Assembly (NCBI GenBank): GCA_033398695.1
Contig: CM065812.1
Span: 140,312,858-140,376,857 of the forward strand
Length of the DNA: 64,000 nucleotides
Source of the DNA: Orobanche coerulescens
Lineage: Eukaryota > Streptophyta > Magnoliopsida > Lamiales > Orobanchaceae
Reading direction: 5' to 3'
Below are positions 1 to 12,082 of the stretch, in pieces (within the stretch, counting starts at the first letter, position 1; each line of letters begins with the position of its first letter). Position numbers and translations under genes: made by a program. A model generated the notes under the pieces. The model had not been told where the DNA came from. It made no database searches and was given only the letters and a program-made list of their open reading frames with translations.

Positions 1-67
1 TCGCCCTCTCATGCTCCTGATTCCGACCTCTACCATGACCACGCTCTCGACCTCTACCTCTCAGCAT
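1..67 (-). pseudogene. gag N-terminus, cut by the window edge
   Basis: The start codon is at 67-65 on the minus strand. The 22 visible codons encode an Arg/Gly-rich start (MLRGRGRERG...), nearly the same as the gag start at 5819. RG-rich gag N-termini are also seen in family C of this window (53088). Nothing can be said about the state of the rest of the gene. Confidence 0.7.
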
Positions 68-696
68 AATAAACGGCCACCGATCAGAACAACAAAACAA
101 ATATCACATAATCAACATAGGGCAATAAACAGCAGCACAATAAAGTATTCACTCCAAATCATCACACGAGTACACGAACTAACACTACAATAATAGACTT
201 AATTTCATAAGTAATTCGCACGGTTACACCAACAGAGGTGCACGACTTTTACCAAAGTAAACACAGTCAAGACCACATACATGTCATTGAAATCAGGCAC
301 TTGTCACATTCTTAAAAATAAAATATTTTTTTTTCGAGGTATTTGTTCGAATGATAATATTTTAAAATTTGTGAGTTTAAAAGATATTGCTGAAATGAAA
401 TTTTTGAAAACATTTTTAATACCTCGCCATTTAACCAAAACCATAAACTCATTATCAAAACTGTTTTACTTGAGTTATTTACAAAACAACACGTTGAAAC
501 TTCAATATTCTCGATAAACGATATCCTCAAAATGGCCTTGCCAATACATATATTATTATTATCATCGTTAATGACATACAGGATATTCACAGTCGTCCCT
601 GGTGGACCATATGACTATATCTACTGAAATCAATTAATTGGTAGAGGGTGAGGATACAACTATAACAACAAGGTTATTACCGCGACAGTCAAAAGC

Positions 697-754
697 TTAC
701 GGCCGTAACATCTATGTGCTTACGGCCGTAATGGAAAACATATTACGGTCGTAA
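697..754. repeat. Three TTACGGCCGTAA palindromes in the family-B leader
   Basis: Perfect 12-base palindromes lie at 697-708 and 720-731, and a one-base variant lies at 743-754. The same trio is at 6417-6428, 6440-6451 and 6463-6474 in the second copy, where all three are perfect. They lie in the untranslated leader between the primer binding site and gag, so they would be present in the RNA. Their role is unknown. Confidence 0.8.
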
Positions 755-1796
755 TCACTAGCTGCAGGACAGCAAGATTGTCCTAGCAGCCCCGACACGG
801 CTCCAAAGGTTAAGGATCGACTCCTAACAATGTACTCCAACCTATAAAAAAACTATAATATTCTCCGACATGTATAACAACGTAACAAACTTGTCGTAAT
901 GACTTAGTCCCAACACACAAACACATAACCTTTAAATTCCGAAAATTAGATTCGTTTTGCAAAACAGAAATTTTCCAAAAAATCCTTTCGATCGTAATAA
1001 AAATGACGGTGGTATATTGCAATATCTGAAGTATTTTAAAACACATATTCCAAATACCGTCTGATGGTGTCATTTGAAAATACATGGCCCATTTGTCAAA
1101 ATTTAATCGATTTTAGAATCCATACAAACCGTGGTTGGACCAAACCACCAAAATATTTTCCAAAAATCAATTTCTACAAAAATGCTCAAACCGTAAAGTC
1201 CTTCAGAAAACATTCTCAAACCTACCCTTAGCAGGCAAATTTACAACATTCCAAAAACAGTCGAATTTAAAACCACCTGCTCAAACGGCAACCTGGGTCG
1301 CTAATTCAATCAAATGCATCTCGTGGCACCAAGTTTAAATACAAAACAAAATCATTCATCGGAGTTTCTCACAAACTCTACCGTCGATACCTTTTAGAAA
1401 CCTATCAAGGTTTAAAACTTTCACCCCATACCACCCACACGGTGGTTCAAAGGTAAAACAACAATACGCGCAGTTTTATATATATATACTATGTGCCACA
1501 AGTATTAAATACAACTATGTTACACAACACCGTGTAAATAAAATTATGCACGGCAATTAATTCACTAAGATAAAATCATGATACACAGGTAACTCGCATA
1601 AAAGAGGAGACTTACATCCACGGGCCGCACGGAGATGACGGTCGCCCACAATACTAATCTCATCCGACAACATATCCGACACGTTGTGACTACGCACAAC
1701 TCAACTTGTCACCCGATATCTCGAATGACAAAACCACACAATACTCGACAAATCACGACTCGACTTGACCCGATAGCCTAGGTTTCCGCAACCTAA

Positions 1797-1808
1797 GCTC
1801 TGATACCA
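1797..1808 (-). other. Primer binding site (initiator Met tRNA), left family-B copy
   Basis: On the minus strand this reads TGGTATCAGAGC, the usual plant primer site complementary to the 3' end of initiator methionine tRNA. It starts four bases inside the LTR end at 1813. It fixes the element orientation as minus and marks 1813 as an LTR boundary. Confidence 0.9.
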
Positions 1809-2555
1809 TAAATGTAACACCCCCAAAACCGTATGGGAATATTACACTCCATAGACCATTTCCACAATGATCTACCAGGCTAAACATCCATAAACAACCA
1901 AATGCTTGCCCGGCCAGGGTCAAACAATATAATAATACAGACCGTTAAGGTCACTTACAAATGAATACACAGACCGATGAGGTCATACAACTCCATGAAC
2001 AGAACTGACTAAAACAGCATTACCCACACAGGGGTCGAAACACGATAAAGCGGAAGACTGAAATCAACTCTGACAACACTACAAGAATCAAAACATCTCT
2101 CAACTCTTGATTAGTATCGCAGCTCGTCATCCACTTGTGCCAATCCTGTGACTTCTCCCCCGAACCTGCATGTACCTGGACGCAAAACAGACATCCATCC
2201 CCCGATTACTCGGGGGTTAGTCAAAATCCACTGTTTTACTAGTGCAAGTATAATACGATACGGAATGCAACAAGTAAATAGCAACTATGAATTTAATACG
2301 GAAATCAATTATCAAATGTTCCCGAGAAGTTTTAAAATTTCGAACTCAAGGAAGAGATATTTGAAAAGGAACTCATCATCTCGGGGATTTTTGAAGTAGA
2401 AATTCTTTTGGACCTCGAGTCCCAATTTACAAAACCTTTTCGTAAACATTAGGGCCTCATCCCGATTCTCATTTCAAAACACACTAGATAAGGTGTCATT
2501 ATGTGTCCGAGACCCATATATAAAATGTTATCCAAACAATCATTGTTATTCAATC

Positions 2556-2805
2556 ATTGTTCGTACACATCATGTACCGAACTCTGGAGGCCTCGACGGA
2601 CGTTACCCGGACCACACGCACTGTTCGTACACATCATGTACCGAACTCTGGAGGCCTCGATGGACCCTACCCGGCCACAAACATCATTCGTACACATCAT
2701 GTACCGAACTCTAGAGGCCTCGTCAGACCCTACCTGGATCACACACTTTTATTCGTACACATCATGTACCAAACTCCAGAAGCCTCGTCAGGCCTTACCT
2801 GTAAC
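2556..2805. repeat. About 64-bp minisatellite inside the family-B LTR (4 units)
   Basis: The core GTACACATCATGTACC recurs with GTACA starting at 2563, 2627, 2690 and 2755, so the spacing is 64, 63 and 65 bases. Each unit also holds GAGGCCTCG. The equivalent units in the second LTR copy are at 8275-8412 and 41090-41159; units three and four there are the insertion sites of the family-A block and the Tat element. Several frames stay open through it, which is a repeat effect. Confidence 0.9.
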
Positions 2806-3735
2806 ACACACACACACATCGACACGACACAACTCATAATCATCAAATGTCGAGCCATTCCACATTACACCGAAATGTATAACCAAGTATGTAAATCGAA
2901 ACGACAAAAGTATCATAACCATCACGACAACTCAACAATGACCAAACACAACCGGCACAAACTTAGATGATTAGCACGACCAACACAATTCCACGACGTT
3001 GTCTAAGTGAGGGTATTATCGCTACTATCAATTGTTCATAATAATCTATTCATACGAAGCATATTCACGAAAGTAAACCAATGCATCACAACCATAACAC
3101 GACGTCCCTATTCACAAGACACAATTCGTATAGTAAAATACTTGCCTTAATAACCGCTACCGAATACTCCGAAGAACACGGTTCGACCGGGAAGCCCGGA
3201 CCCCGAAGAAGACAAAGAACGGAAGGGTTCCGACACGAGTTCTTCACAAGAATTTTGTCCCCAAGTCATACCAATGATAAATCAACAATCGTACGATGGA
3301 TAATAATCACACAACGCCCAATCCCCCCTCTAAGACCTTTTATCGGACACCTTCAAGGCGTCGATTAAGAACTCGATCGAAACGACGAATCTATACAATC
3401 CAACCATGGAATAACAAGAGAAATAATAGAATACATCTAAATAATCATCAATCCATCACAAATCTAAGTTATTACGGTTAAATCGGACAAAACCGAACAA
3501 AACCCCCAAATTTCCTAAACTAAGATTTTCAGGAAAGCTGACCTGATTCGCTCAATCAAAAAATGTTATAGGATGTACAATCGGTGATATCAACTCCAAA
3601 ACTTCATGGATTGATAGAAGAACATCATACCTTCGTGTTCTCCAAGTCTCGGCCGCCGAGGAGATAAAATGGGTGAGGAAAACGAGTGAAGAAATGACCT
3701 TCCCGACCATTATTAATACTGCCCAGCATGGTTTA

Positions 3736-3782
3736 GTGCCGCGGCCCGGCCAGCAGAGGGCCGCGGCCCATCTGCGGCCGGC
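3736..3782. repeat. GC-rich GCCGCGGC palindrome cluster in LTR-B
   Basis: Two GCCGCGGC palindromes and a related GCGGCCGGC lie within about 47 bases. On the transcribed (minus) strand they lie just upstream of the AT-rich TATTAATAAT stretch that could serve as a TATA element. A promoter role is inferred only from position and from similar layouts in the other LTR families. Confidence 0.6.
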
Positions 3783-4138
3783 TCAAGATCAGGCTGGCAG
3801 TGCAGTCTTAGCTATTTCGATCATAACTCCTTCGTACGGACTCCGATTGACTCACCTTTTTAACCATTGGAAAGCTAACATGATGATATATAATACTGAA
3901 AAGATTCAGAATCTTTGGGGTTTCTAAAAATTGATGGTGATTTTACAAAGTCGAACTAATACTTGGAAAAGTTGTTTAAGAACATGGAACTCAACAAAAC
4001 GATACCGAAACGAACTCGGATGACAAAAAGTGCAGAATTAATCATTCTCGAAATGACGAAATTGTCACAACAGAGTCACTAAGATGGACTTCCGCCAAAA
4101 AACGAAAATTATCGGAAATCGAAATTGCGGATATTACA

Positions 4139-4178
4139 TACTACCCTCCTTAAAAAGAAGTTTCGTCCCGAAACTTGA
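4139..4178 (-). other. Polypurine tract and adjacent hairpin of the family-B element
   Basis: Read on the minus strand, an AAGGAGGGTAGTA polypurine tract directly abuts the LTR start at 4138. Next to it is an inverted repeat, on the + strand AAGTTTCG-TCC-CGAAACTT (4160-4178). Families A and C have a matching tract and inverted repeat in the same place. The polypurine tract would prime plus-strand DNA synthesis. Confidence 0.8.
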
Positions 4179-4697
4179 AACAAGTATGGAGAAGCAATAT
4201 CCCGCAAGGGAAACTCAACGAGATACACAAGAAATGCATAACTTTCGTCTATCGACGAAACATTACAAGCAACGCAAAGGAAAATACGGCGTGAAAACAC
4301 GCTCCACGACGACTAACACAACGCCACCGGCTAAGATTCAAATATTAACGAGTAAATAACGACACATCACATACCGCATCACATGCACACATTAATCAAA
4401 GAAACGCACGCAACGACAAGTCTCGCTCGTCAAACACTACAACAGAGTATACCAAACAGTTCCCGACAGAAAAACAAATTCCATATAATCATAACGACAC
4501 GAAATAACCGACACCAACCGACACATAATAAATTGCTAATTTCATGACTCCATGGTCCACTGTCACGTCTACATAGGTTCAACAACCATACGAAATGTAT
4601 TCAACACAAATATCAGTCGTCAAGATCCAAACATAAAAATGTCACAAAATGCATCTCTACACGAGAAACAATCCGCGTAACGAGTACGAAAACACCA
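4179..4697 (-). other. Non-coding remnant where pol would be expected
   Basis: Between the end of gag and the polypurine tract there are only about 520 bases. I find no protease, reverse transcriptase, RNase H or integrase motif in any frame. A chromovirus normally has about 3 kb of pol here, so this copy is a pol-less, non-autonomous derivative. Confidence 0.7.
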
Positions 4698-5819
4698 TCA
4701 CTGGACATCACTGAGTCCTACAGGAGTAGGGATGGAACCCCGGTTCCCTACCATCTTGGCAACAACCTCGCAATACTGAACTCGATGCCCCTCGCGTCCA
4801 CAATTATAATAAGTCACCAGCGATTTCTTACAATGCGCGCGTTCATGGCCCAGAACGTTACAGTTGAAACACCTAGGAGCATTAACAGAACTCTCAGACA
4901 CCGGATTGGGTCTTTTAGATTCTCTAGCTGACCAAGAAGGTCCCATACTCGACTGATACGAGGGTCGAGGTTTAGGAATCCCAATTCCCTCACTTCCCGA
5001 TGCGTCATCGGAAATCTTCTGCTTCTTCGCTACCGATACAGACTCTGTAGGCATCATAGCCATTTCAAATTCTAAGGCTAGATCTTTATAGTCCTTCAAC
5101 ATTGTACACATAAAAGGGGCCATACACTGCCGAACCTGAGGTTTCATATGCATATCAAAGTAACGGACCTTATCCGTCTCACTTCGCACTTGATCTCGAA
5201 CGTAACACAGCTGTCGATTGTAATCGACTATTGCTTGAGATATGGACACATCTCGGGGCGTAGCCGAGAAAAACTCGACAATTCTACGTTCCTTAACAGG
5301 CGGCGGGCAATACTCGGCCTCCATAGCGGTCTTGAATTCAGCCCAAGTAGCGGTACGATAGCTAGGCGCTACGGCCTCCCACCAGTCTGCAGCTTCCCTA
5401 TCGAGCAGGTATTGAGCAATAGGCACTCTTCTCTCATCGGGCCAAGCTATGGCATCAAATGTTCTGTCCAACTGGAAGATCCAGTTCTCCCAACCTAACG
5501 AGCCCGAAGAACCTACAAAACGGGGCGGGTGCATTCTCATCACACCTCGTAACCACTTACTAGCTCCATTATCCTCATCTGGGATCCCATCCGGGCATAT
5601 GGTCTGATTCATATGTGCCAACTGGTCAACCACCTGACGAAGAATGGTGGCGGCGCCAATGTCAGCATTTTCCCCAGTTGATTACCTCTGCTCATGCGAT
5701 TGGTCATCTCGACCACCTGTACTGAGCTCATTGGCGCTCGACAACGAGCGAGTCGCCCTCTCATGCTCCTGATTCCGACCTCTACCAAGACCACGCTCTC
5801 GACCTCTACCTCTCAGCAT
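4698..5819 (-). pseudogene. gag: Ty3/gypsy gag (capsid/nucleocapsid) with one nonsense codon
   Basis: Gag would form the particle that packages the element RNA. Reading from the ATG at 5819, the frame is continuous to 4698 (about 373 codons) except for a TAA at 5682-5684. The part after that stop is an open 311-codon stretch. The N-terminus is RG-rich. A retrotransposon gag domain follows, with a WEN.IFQLDR.F segment, YLLDREAADWW and the aromatic/charged pattern YFDMHMKPQVRQC. One intact zinc knuckle is present, CFNCNVLGHERAHC (CX2CX4HX4C). The second has lost its first cysteine: YYNCGREGHRVQYC. Translation stops just after the knuckles with no protease following. The chosen start matches the gag start of the copy at 1-67. 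Confidence 0.85.
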
Positions 5820-7518
5820 AATAAACAGCCACCGATCAGAACAACAAAACAAATATCACATACTCAATTCACTCCAATTCATCACACGAGTACACGAACT
5901 AACACTGCAATAATAGACTTAAATTCATAAGTAATTCGCACGATTACACCAATAGAGGTGCACGACTTTTACCAAAGTAAACACAGTCAAGACCACATAC
6001 ATGTCTTGAAATCAGTGACTTGTCACATTCTTAAAAATAAAATATTTTTTTTTCGAGGTATTTGTTCGAATGATAATATTTTAAAATATGTGAGTTTAAA
6101 AGATATTGCTGAAATGAAATTTTTGAAAACATTTTTAATACCTCGTCATTTAACCAAAACCATAAACTCATTATCAAAACTGTTTTGCTTGAAGTTATTT
6201 ACAAAACAACACGTTGAAACTTCAATATTCTCGATAAACGATATCCTCAAAATGGCCTTGCCAATACATATATTATTATTATCATCGTTAACGACATACA
6301 GGATATTCACAGTCGTCCCTGGTGGACCATACGACTATATCTACTGGAATCAATTAATTGGTAAAGGGTGCGGATATAACTATAACAACAAGGTTATTAC
6401 CGCGACAGTCAAAAGCTTACGGCCGTAACATCTATGTGCTTACGGCCGTAATGGAAAACATATTACGGCCGTAATCACTAGCTGCAGGACAGCAAGATTG
6501 TCCTAGCAGCCCCGACACGGCTCCAAAGGTTAAGGATCGACTCCTAACAATGTACTCCAACATATAAAAAAAACTATAACATTCTCCGACAAGTATAACA
6601 ACGTAACAAACTTGTCGTAACGACTTAGTCCCAGCACACAAACACATAACCTTTAAATTCCGAAAATTAGATTCGTTTTGCAAAACAGAAATTTTCCAAA
6701 AAATCCTTTCGATCGTAATAAAAATGATGGTGGTATTTTGCAATATCTGATGTATTTTAAAACACATATTCCAAATACCGTCTGATGGTGTCATTTGAAA
6801 ATACACGGCCCATTTGTCAAAATTTAACCGATTTTAGAATCCATACAAACCGTGGTTGAACCAAACCACCAAAATATCTTCCAAAAATCGATTTCTACAA
6901 AAATGCTCAAACCGTAAAGTCCTTCAGAAAACATTCTCAAACCTACCCTTAGCAGGCAAAATTACAACATTCCAAAAACAGTCGAATTTAAAACCACATG
7001 CTCAAACGGCAACCAGGGTCGCCAATTCAATCAAATGCATCTCGTGGCACCAAGTTTAAATACACAACAAAATCATTCATCAGAGTTTCTCACAAACTCT
7101 ACCGTCGATACCTTTTCGAAACCCATCAAGGTTTACAACTTTCACCCCATACCACCCCACACGATGGTTCAAAGGTAAAACAATAATACGCCTAGTTTTA
7201 TATATATATACTATGTGCCACAAGTATTAAATACAACTATGTAACACAACACCGTGCAAATAAAATTATGCACCGCAATTAATTCACTAAGATAAAATCA
7301 TGATACATAGGTACCTCGCATAAAAGAGGAGACTTACATCCACGGGCCGCATGGAGATGACGGTCGCCCACGATACTAACCTCATCCGACAACATATCCG
7401 ACACGTTGTGACTACGCACAACTCAACTTGTCACCCGACATCTCGAATGACAAAACCACACAATACTCGACAAATCACGACTCGACTTGACCCAACAGCC
7501 CAGGTTTCCGCAACCTAA
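5820..7518 (-). other. Untranslated leader of the family-B element
   Basis: These 1.7 kb lie between the primer binding site and the gag start. They are AT-rich with many stops in all frames; the short open frames are not gene-like. The palindrome trio at 6417-6474 is the only structured feature I see. The whole stretch is a close copy of 68-1796. Confidence 0.7.
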
Positions 7519-7530
7519 GCTCTGATACCA
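7519..7530 (-). other. Primer binding site (initiator Met tRNA), second family-B copy
   Basis: This is the minus-strand sequence TGGTATCAGAGC, four bases inside the LTR boundary at 7535. It is identical in sequence and spacing to 1797-1808. Confidence 0.9.
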
Positions 7531-7534
7531 TAAA

Positions 7535-8412
7535 TGTAACACCCCCAAAACCGTATGGGAATATTACACGCCGTCGACCCTTTCCACAATGATCTACCAG
7601 GCTAAACATCCATAAACAACCAAATGCTTGCCCGGCCAGGGTCAAACAATATAATAATACAGACCGTTAAGGTCATTTACACATGAATACACAAACCGAT
7701 AAGGTCACACAACTCCATCAACAGAACTGACTAAAACAACATTGCCCACACAGGGGTCGAAACACAATAAAATGGAAGACTAAAATCAACTCTGACAACA
7801 CTACAAGAATCAAAACATCTCTCAACTCTTGATTAGTATTGCAGCTCGTCATCCACTTGTGCCAATCCTGTGATCGCTCCCGAACTCGCATGTACCGGAC
7901 GCAAGCAGACATCCACCCCCCGATTACTCGGGGGTTAGTAAAACTCCACTGTTTTACTAGTGCAAGTATAATACGATACGAAATGCAACAAGTAAATAGC
8001 AACTACGAATTTAATACGGAAATCAATTATCAAATGTTCCCGAGAAGTTTTAAAATTTCGAACTCAAGCAAGAGATATTTGAAAAGGAACTCATCATCTC
8101 AGGGATTTTTGAAGTAGAAATTCTTTTGGACCTTGAGTCCCAATTTAGAAAACCTTTTCCTGAACATTAGGGCCTCAGCCCGATTCTCATTTCAAAACAC
8201 ACTAGATAAGGTATCATTATGTGTCCGAGACCCATATATAAAATGTTATCCAAACAATCATTGTTATTCAATCATTGTTCGTACACATCATGTACCGAAA
8301 TCCGGAGGCCTCGACGGACCTTACCCGGACCACACGCACTGTTCGTACACATCATGTACCAAACTCCGGAGGCCTCGACGGACCCTACCCGGCCACAAAA
8401 ATCATTCGTACA
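7535..8412 (-). mobile_element. Family-B 5' LTR, proximal fragment
   Basis: This fragment begins TGTAACACCCCCAAAACC and follows 1813 onward closely until the third minisatellite unit, where it is cut by the family-A block. It resumes at 41090-41159 and is cut again by the Tat element. The remaining 1.4 kb expected from the full LTR is not in the window. Confidence 0.88.
8408..8412. repeat. Target-site duplication GTACA, left of the family-A block
   Basis: GTACA directly precedes the LTR start at 8413. The same five bases follow the LTR end at 41089 (41090-41094). Joining the flanks with one copy restores an uninterrupted minisatellite unit, so the whole 8413-41089 block behaves as one insertion. 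Confidence 0.9.
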
Positions 8413-10673
8413 TGTAACACCCCCAAAACCATCCGGGATATTACAGCGCCGTGGATCCCGCGCCGGAACCCACCAGGCTAAAAACCGTTTACAAAACCAA
8501 TTCAAAAGCGCCAAAAGGGCCGATGACGGTAATATTTTAAATACTCAAATATTTTCAAAAGAATAATTTTGAAATACCGTCATAAAATACCATTTTAAAA
8601 TACAAGGCGAAGTGCAAAATCTCGACAGTTTAAAATGTACGTTAAGCTACCACTTAAACGTACCGATAAAATAGTTTAGGAAAAGGTTTAACGAAATAAC
8701 CCAAGTTCGCAAAGTGCCAAAAGGGCCATTTAAAATACACACACGCAGTGGATAAAGATACCGAAAAGCCATTTTGAGATATACACACGCAATGATAAAT
8801 ACATTCAAAATACACATTTGCAAATAAATAATTAACCTAAAAGAATACTCAATTCTCCGAAAACAAGCCACGACAAGATATCACATCGGGAAGCTCATCC
8901 CCTCACGACCGCTACTAGCTTGATCTCCGAGTACCTAAAAATAAAGCCCACGACGGGGTCAGCCACAATACTCAATAATGATACCGATCACATCATCATA
9001 AATAATTACATACCAATGTAATAATACTGTAAGAATACTACCAACATAATCTTACTGTTATAACCTTACCAATCCATAATAATCCAATCCTTACCATAAT
9101 CCACATTTCGCATCCTCGAATGACGAAATGAACTTAACAACAATCATCTCTACTGTATTCCAAAAATACCGACAATCCTCAAAACATCATCATAACTCAT
9201 AATCATGAAATAATTCATCTGTGCCAAATCCTGTCCATCGGATTACACAATCAAAACTCAACCTGGATAAACCAATAGTACCCAACATATCTGTAGATCA
9301 AATACCACATGATAATGAATACAAATCCCAAAACATCGACGTACAGTCCGAATGCTCATATGATCAATAACAATGATCAACCAGTACATCAACTGAGAAT
9401 ATCATCGACATGATAACTCCAATACGACCAACAAAGGATCAACGATAACCGAGAGTACCATCTACATGATAACTCCTACACAATCAACAAAGGATCAACA
9501 ATAACCGAGAATACCATCAACAAGGTAAACTCCAAATGATCAACAATAATGGATCTCAAGAAATAACTCCGACTGTCGAACATACCCCTCGGGCGTATGA
9601 ACAACCACTCACAACCCGTCGAACATACCCAACTATAAATGGAGGATGAACGACCAAACAATATGGATCAAGGATGGACGTCACAGTACGCCCGATCCGG
9701 AAATGTGTCCGTGCACAAGCCACCCCGGGTATCGATCAAATACACATGTGGTCTTGTACCTAATTAGCCTCACGAACTATGTCTCGTGTGCACGGTTCAA
9801 TGCGGAAATATCCACGCATAACCATCATGTGCCCGGCTAAAAATCCTACATAATAACCAATCGGCACGCAGATATGACTCCAGATATGTCACGATGCAAC
9901 ATGACAGCGAAACTCAAAGAAACACATATCCAATAAGGATCAAAAGACTCACCGAAGTGAACAACAACAGACTGACAATGAAAAGTCGACACGACTAATC
10001 AATATCCAAAACATCAATCCTGGGATCATCATCCCCAAATGAATGACCAACACGATCTACGATCTCAATACAACAGTCCTGGGATCAACATCCCTCAACG
10101 AATAACCGATACGAAACTCATTACACGAAACCTCAACATATACAACAACTCAACGTAATAATTATCTCATAACTGAACAATACATAAATTACCTCAAAGC
10201 CGAAGACAACATCCTTTCCACGAACAACATTCCTGAACGAATACATAGTTATACAAATAATCTCAAATAAGGTACCATCCATTCAATACCAATAACCCTT
10301 TATCCTGATATTTATGTCATCACGATAACTATCCTCGATATCCGATATTCTATATCCTTGACCAAAGATAACTCACGTCTTCCCTGAACACAATTAAATC
10401 ATATACCTTATGATTTAATACAACCAGAGCACGATATACAAACCATTATCCCGACAACTTACATTTCTAACAACATTGCTATACGAATTATAAATGAAAT
10501 GAAAACGAAACCATTCATCAAATATTATAAACTGAACAAGTATAAACTTGCCTCGATACCGATACCACGAATCCGTTACCAAAATCCATTGCCTTTGTCT
10601 ACGAGCTCCTCAATCCCGACCAGAAGCAATCTACGAACTCTTTAGCCTCAACCGCAACTCAACGGTCATAATC

Positions 10674-11705
10674 TGTTAGGAATACTTGTTAGATTTTGAT
10701 GATGTCATTAATTTAAAATCAAATGTTTATTAATTGGCAAAATGTAAGGAAGAACCAAATGAGTATCTTCCATAGGCCAAAATGTGTTAAGTATAAAATT
10801 GGCAAAATGTAAAGAAGAACCAAATGAGTGTCTTCTATAGGCCAAAGTTAGTTAGGCTGAAAATCGGCTAAGTACTAAAGTACAGTCTAGTCCATCAGAG
10901 AAGTACAGCCGACTCCAATCAGAGTAGCCCTGGTCAACTAAAAAATTGTCAGAGAAGTTTGACCAGACTGCAGCCGAGGAACCTCAGGGAAGTCACCTGA
11001 TCAGACAAGTCTCAAACAGTATACAGCCGAGACGACCTACCTGCAGAGAAGTAAGCTACACATCAGTCTACTCAACTACAGCCTAGTACTCCAAATCCAC
11101 GTCAGCATGCTTTGAAAAGTCAAATATTACGGAAAGCTCACATGCAACGTGAAGAGACAAATTGGAGTGATTCCCGCAAGAGATATGATTTAATTAAATC
11201 ATCCTGACCCACCGTGAAGACTTTAATCCTTTTATATTCAAAAGATTCGGCGCTCACATGCAGAAGTCCTCACAACGGTCGGAAGATAAAATTAAATAAT
11301 GGGAATCCAGCCTTGCAACGTTCAGAAAAGATTAAACAATGAAGTCTCTCTCCAACGGACGGATTTGTTCAAAGATTTGCAACGGCTACAAGGAAGAAGC
11401 TCAGAGATCGTGATCTATATATATCCGAAGATTTGAAACTGAGCAAAACATCGGTGCGAACATATACTCTAGCGATCAAAGCAAACAAAGCAATCTCAAG
11501 CAATCAAATAGCATCGTGAAAAAGAGCAGATCCAAAAAGTTCATATTCAAGGAAGCTCTTTAGTTGGAGAAGACAAACACTCTTGTCTTTAAATCTTGAG
11601 TACGGGGTACTTCACTGGTTGAAGTAGCAGACTGTAAAGGCATCCGAGGATCGAGGATCAAGAGGTGCAAGGCAGTCAAGTGTGTATACAACGGCACGGA
11701 ATTCC
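10674..11705 (+). mobile_element. Truncated SIRE/copia LTR in LTR A1
   Basis: It starts TGTTAGGAATACTTG directly after TAATC (10669-10673), the target duplicated around the full copy in A3. It matches the first about 1 kb of the LTR at 22136-23549, then jumps at a shared TTCC to LTR-A sequence (AAGTTCTACTCATTGAG). One deletion therefore removed the right end of this LTR, anything that followed it, and 1.2 kb of host LTR. Confidence 0.85.
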
Positions 11706-12082
11706 AAGTTCTACTCATTGAGACATTTCATCGAACACTTTGAAGGCATAGTCCAATTCAATCGATTATTCAAAGAAATACTCGAATTCTTTCCACAAAA
11801 CTTCAAGAATAATGAATGATCTCAAGAATACAACAAGATTCCATCAATAATCTGAGTTAAAACGAATCAAATCGGCCAAGACATCAAGAAACTTCAAAAA
11901 TATCCAAAACCAAGTGTTTAGGTGTTCTTACCTTCGATCCGGGTGGAAGATGATGTTAATCCATGATTCCAACTTCCAAAACATGTTGCTAGATGATGAT
12001 ATTACTAAAATCCATCCACTTTGATGAAGAAATCGCCAAAAACGAAGAGAAAACATGAAAATGGCGGATGACTCGGTCCGTG

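Larger units (their letters stand above)
1..1812 (-). mobile_element. Partial internal domain of a left-hand family-B retrotransposon
   Basis: This stretch is a near copy of 5754-7534 and reads on the minus strand from the primer binding site at 1797-1808 towards the window edge. It holds the untranslated leader and the first codons of gag; the rest lies outside the window. It has about 30 extra bases near 110-150 compared with the second copy. Because it directly abuts the LTR at 1813, that LTR belongs to this copy (as its 5' LTR) and also to the copy at 4139-7534 (as its 3' LTR). Assignment to a Tekay/Del-like Ty3/gypsy family rests on the primer site, the LTR ends and the gag of the second copy. 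Confidence 0.85.
1813..4138 (-). mobile_element. Full-length family-B LTR shared by two internal domains
   Basis: This 2,326-bp LTR runs, on the + strand, from TGTAACACCCCCAAAACC to ATATTACA. On the minus strand it therefore has the standard TG...CA ends. A primer binding site lies on its left and a polypurine tract on its right. It contains a four-unit minisatellite (2556-2805), a GC-rich palindrome cluster (3736-3782) and an AT-rich TATA-like stretch next to that cluster (about 3702-3718). It has no credible coding sequence; short open frames across the minisatellite reflect the repeat. It serves as 3' LTR of the copy at 4139-7534 and 5' LTR of the copy at 1-1812. Confidence 0.88.

Noticed and set aside
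1797..1808. Possible tRNA gene because of the initiator Met match
   Set aside because: Only 12 bases match and no cloverleaf surrounds them; position next to the LTR makes it a primer binding site.
2493..2970. Overlapping open frames with repeated SYTSCTEL-like peptides
   Set aside because: They reflect the 64-bp minisatellite in LTR-B; all frames stay open by repeat composition.
9646..9840. 64-codon frame repeated in all four family-A LTRs
   Set aside because: Repetition follows from LTR duplication; there are no domain features and it lies antisense to the LTR.
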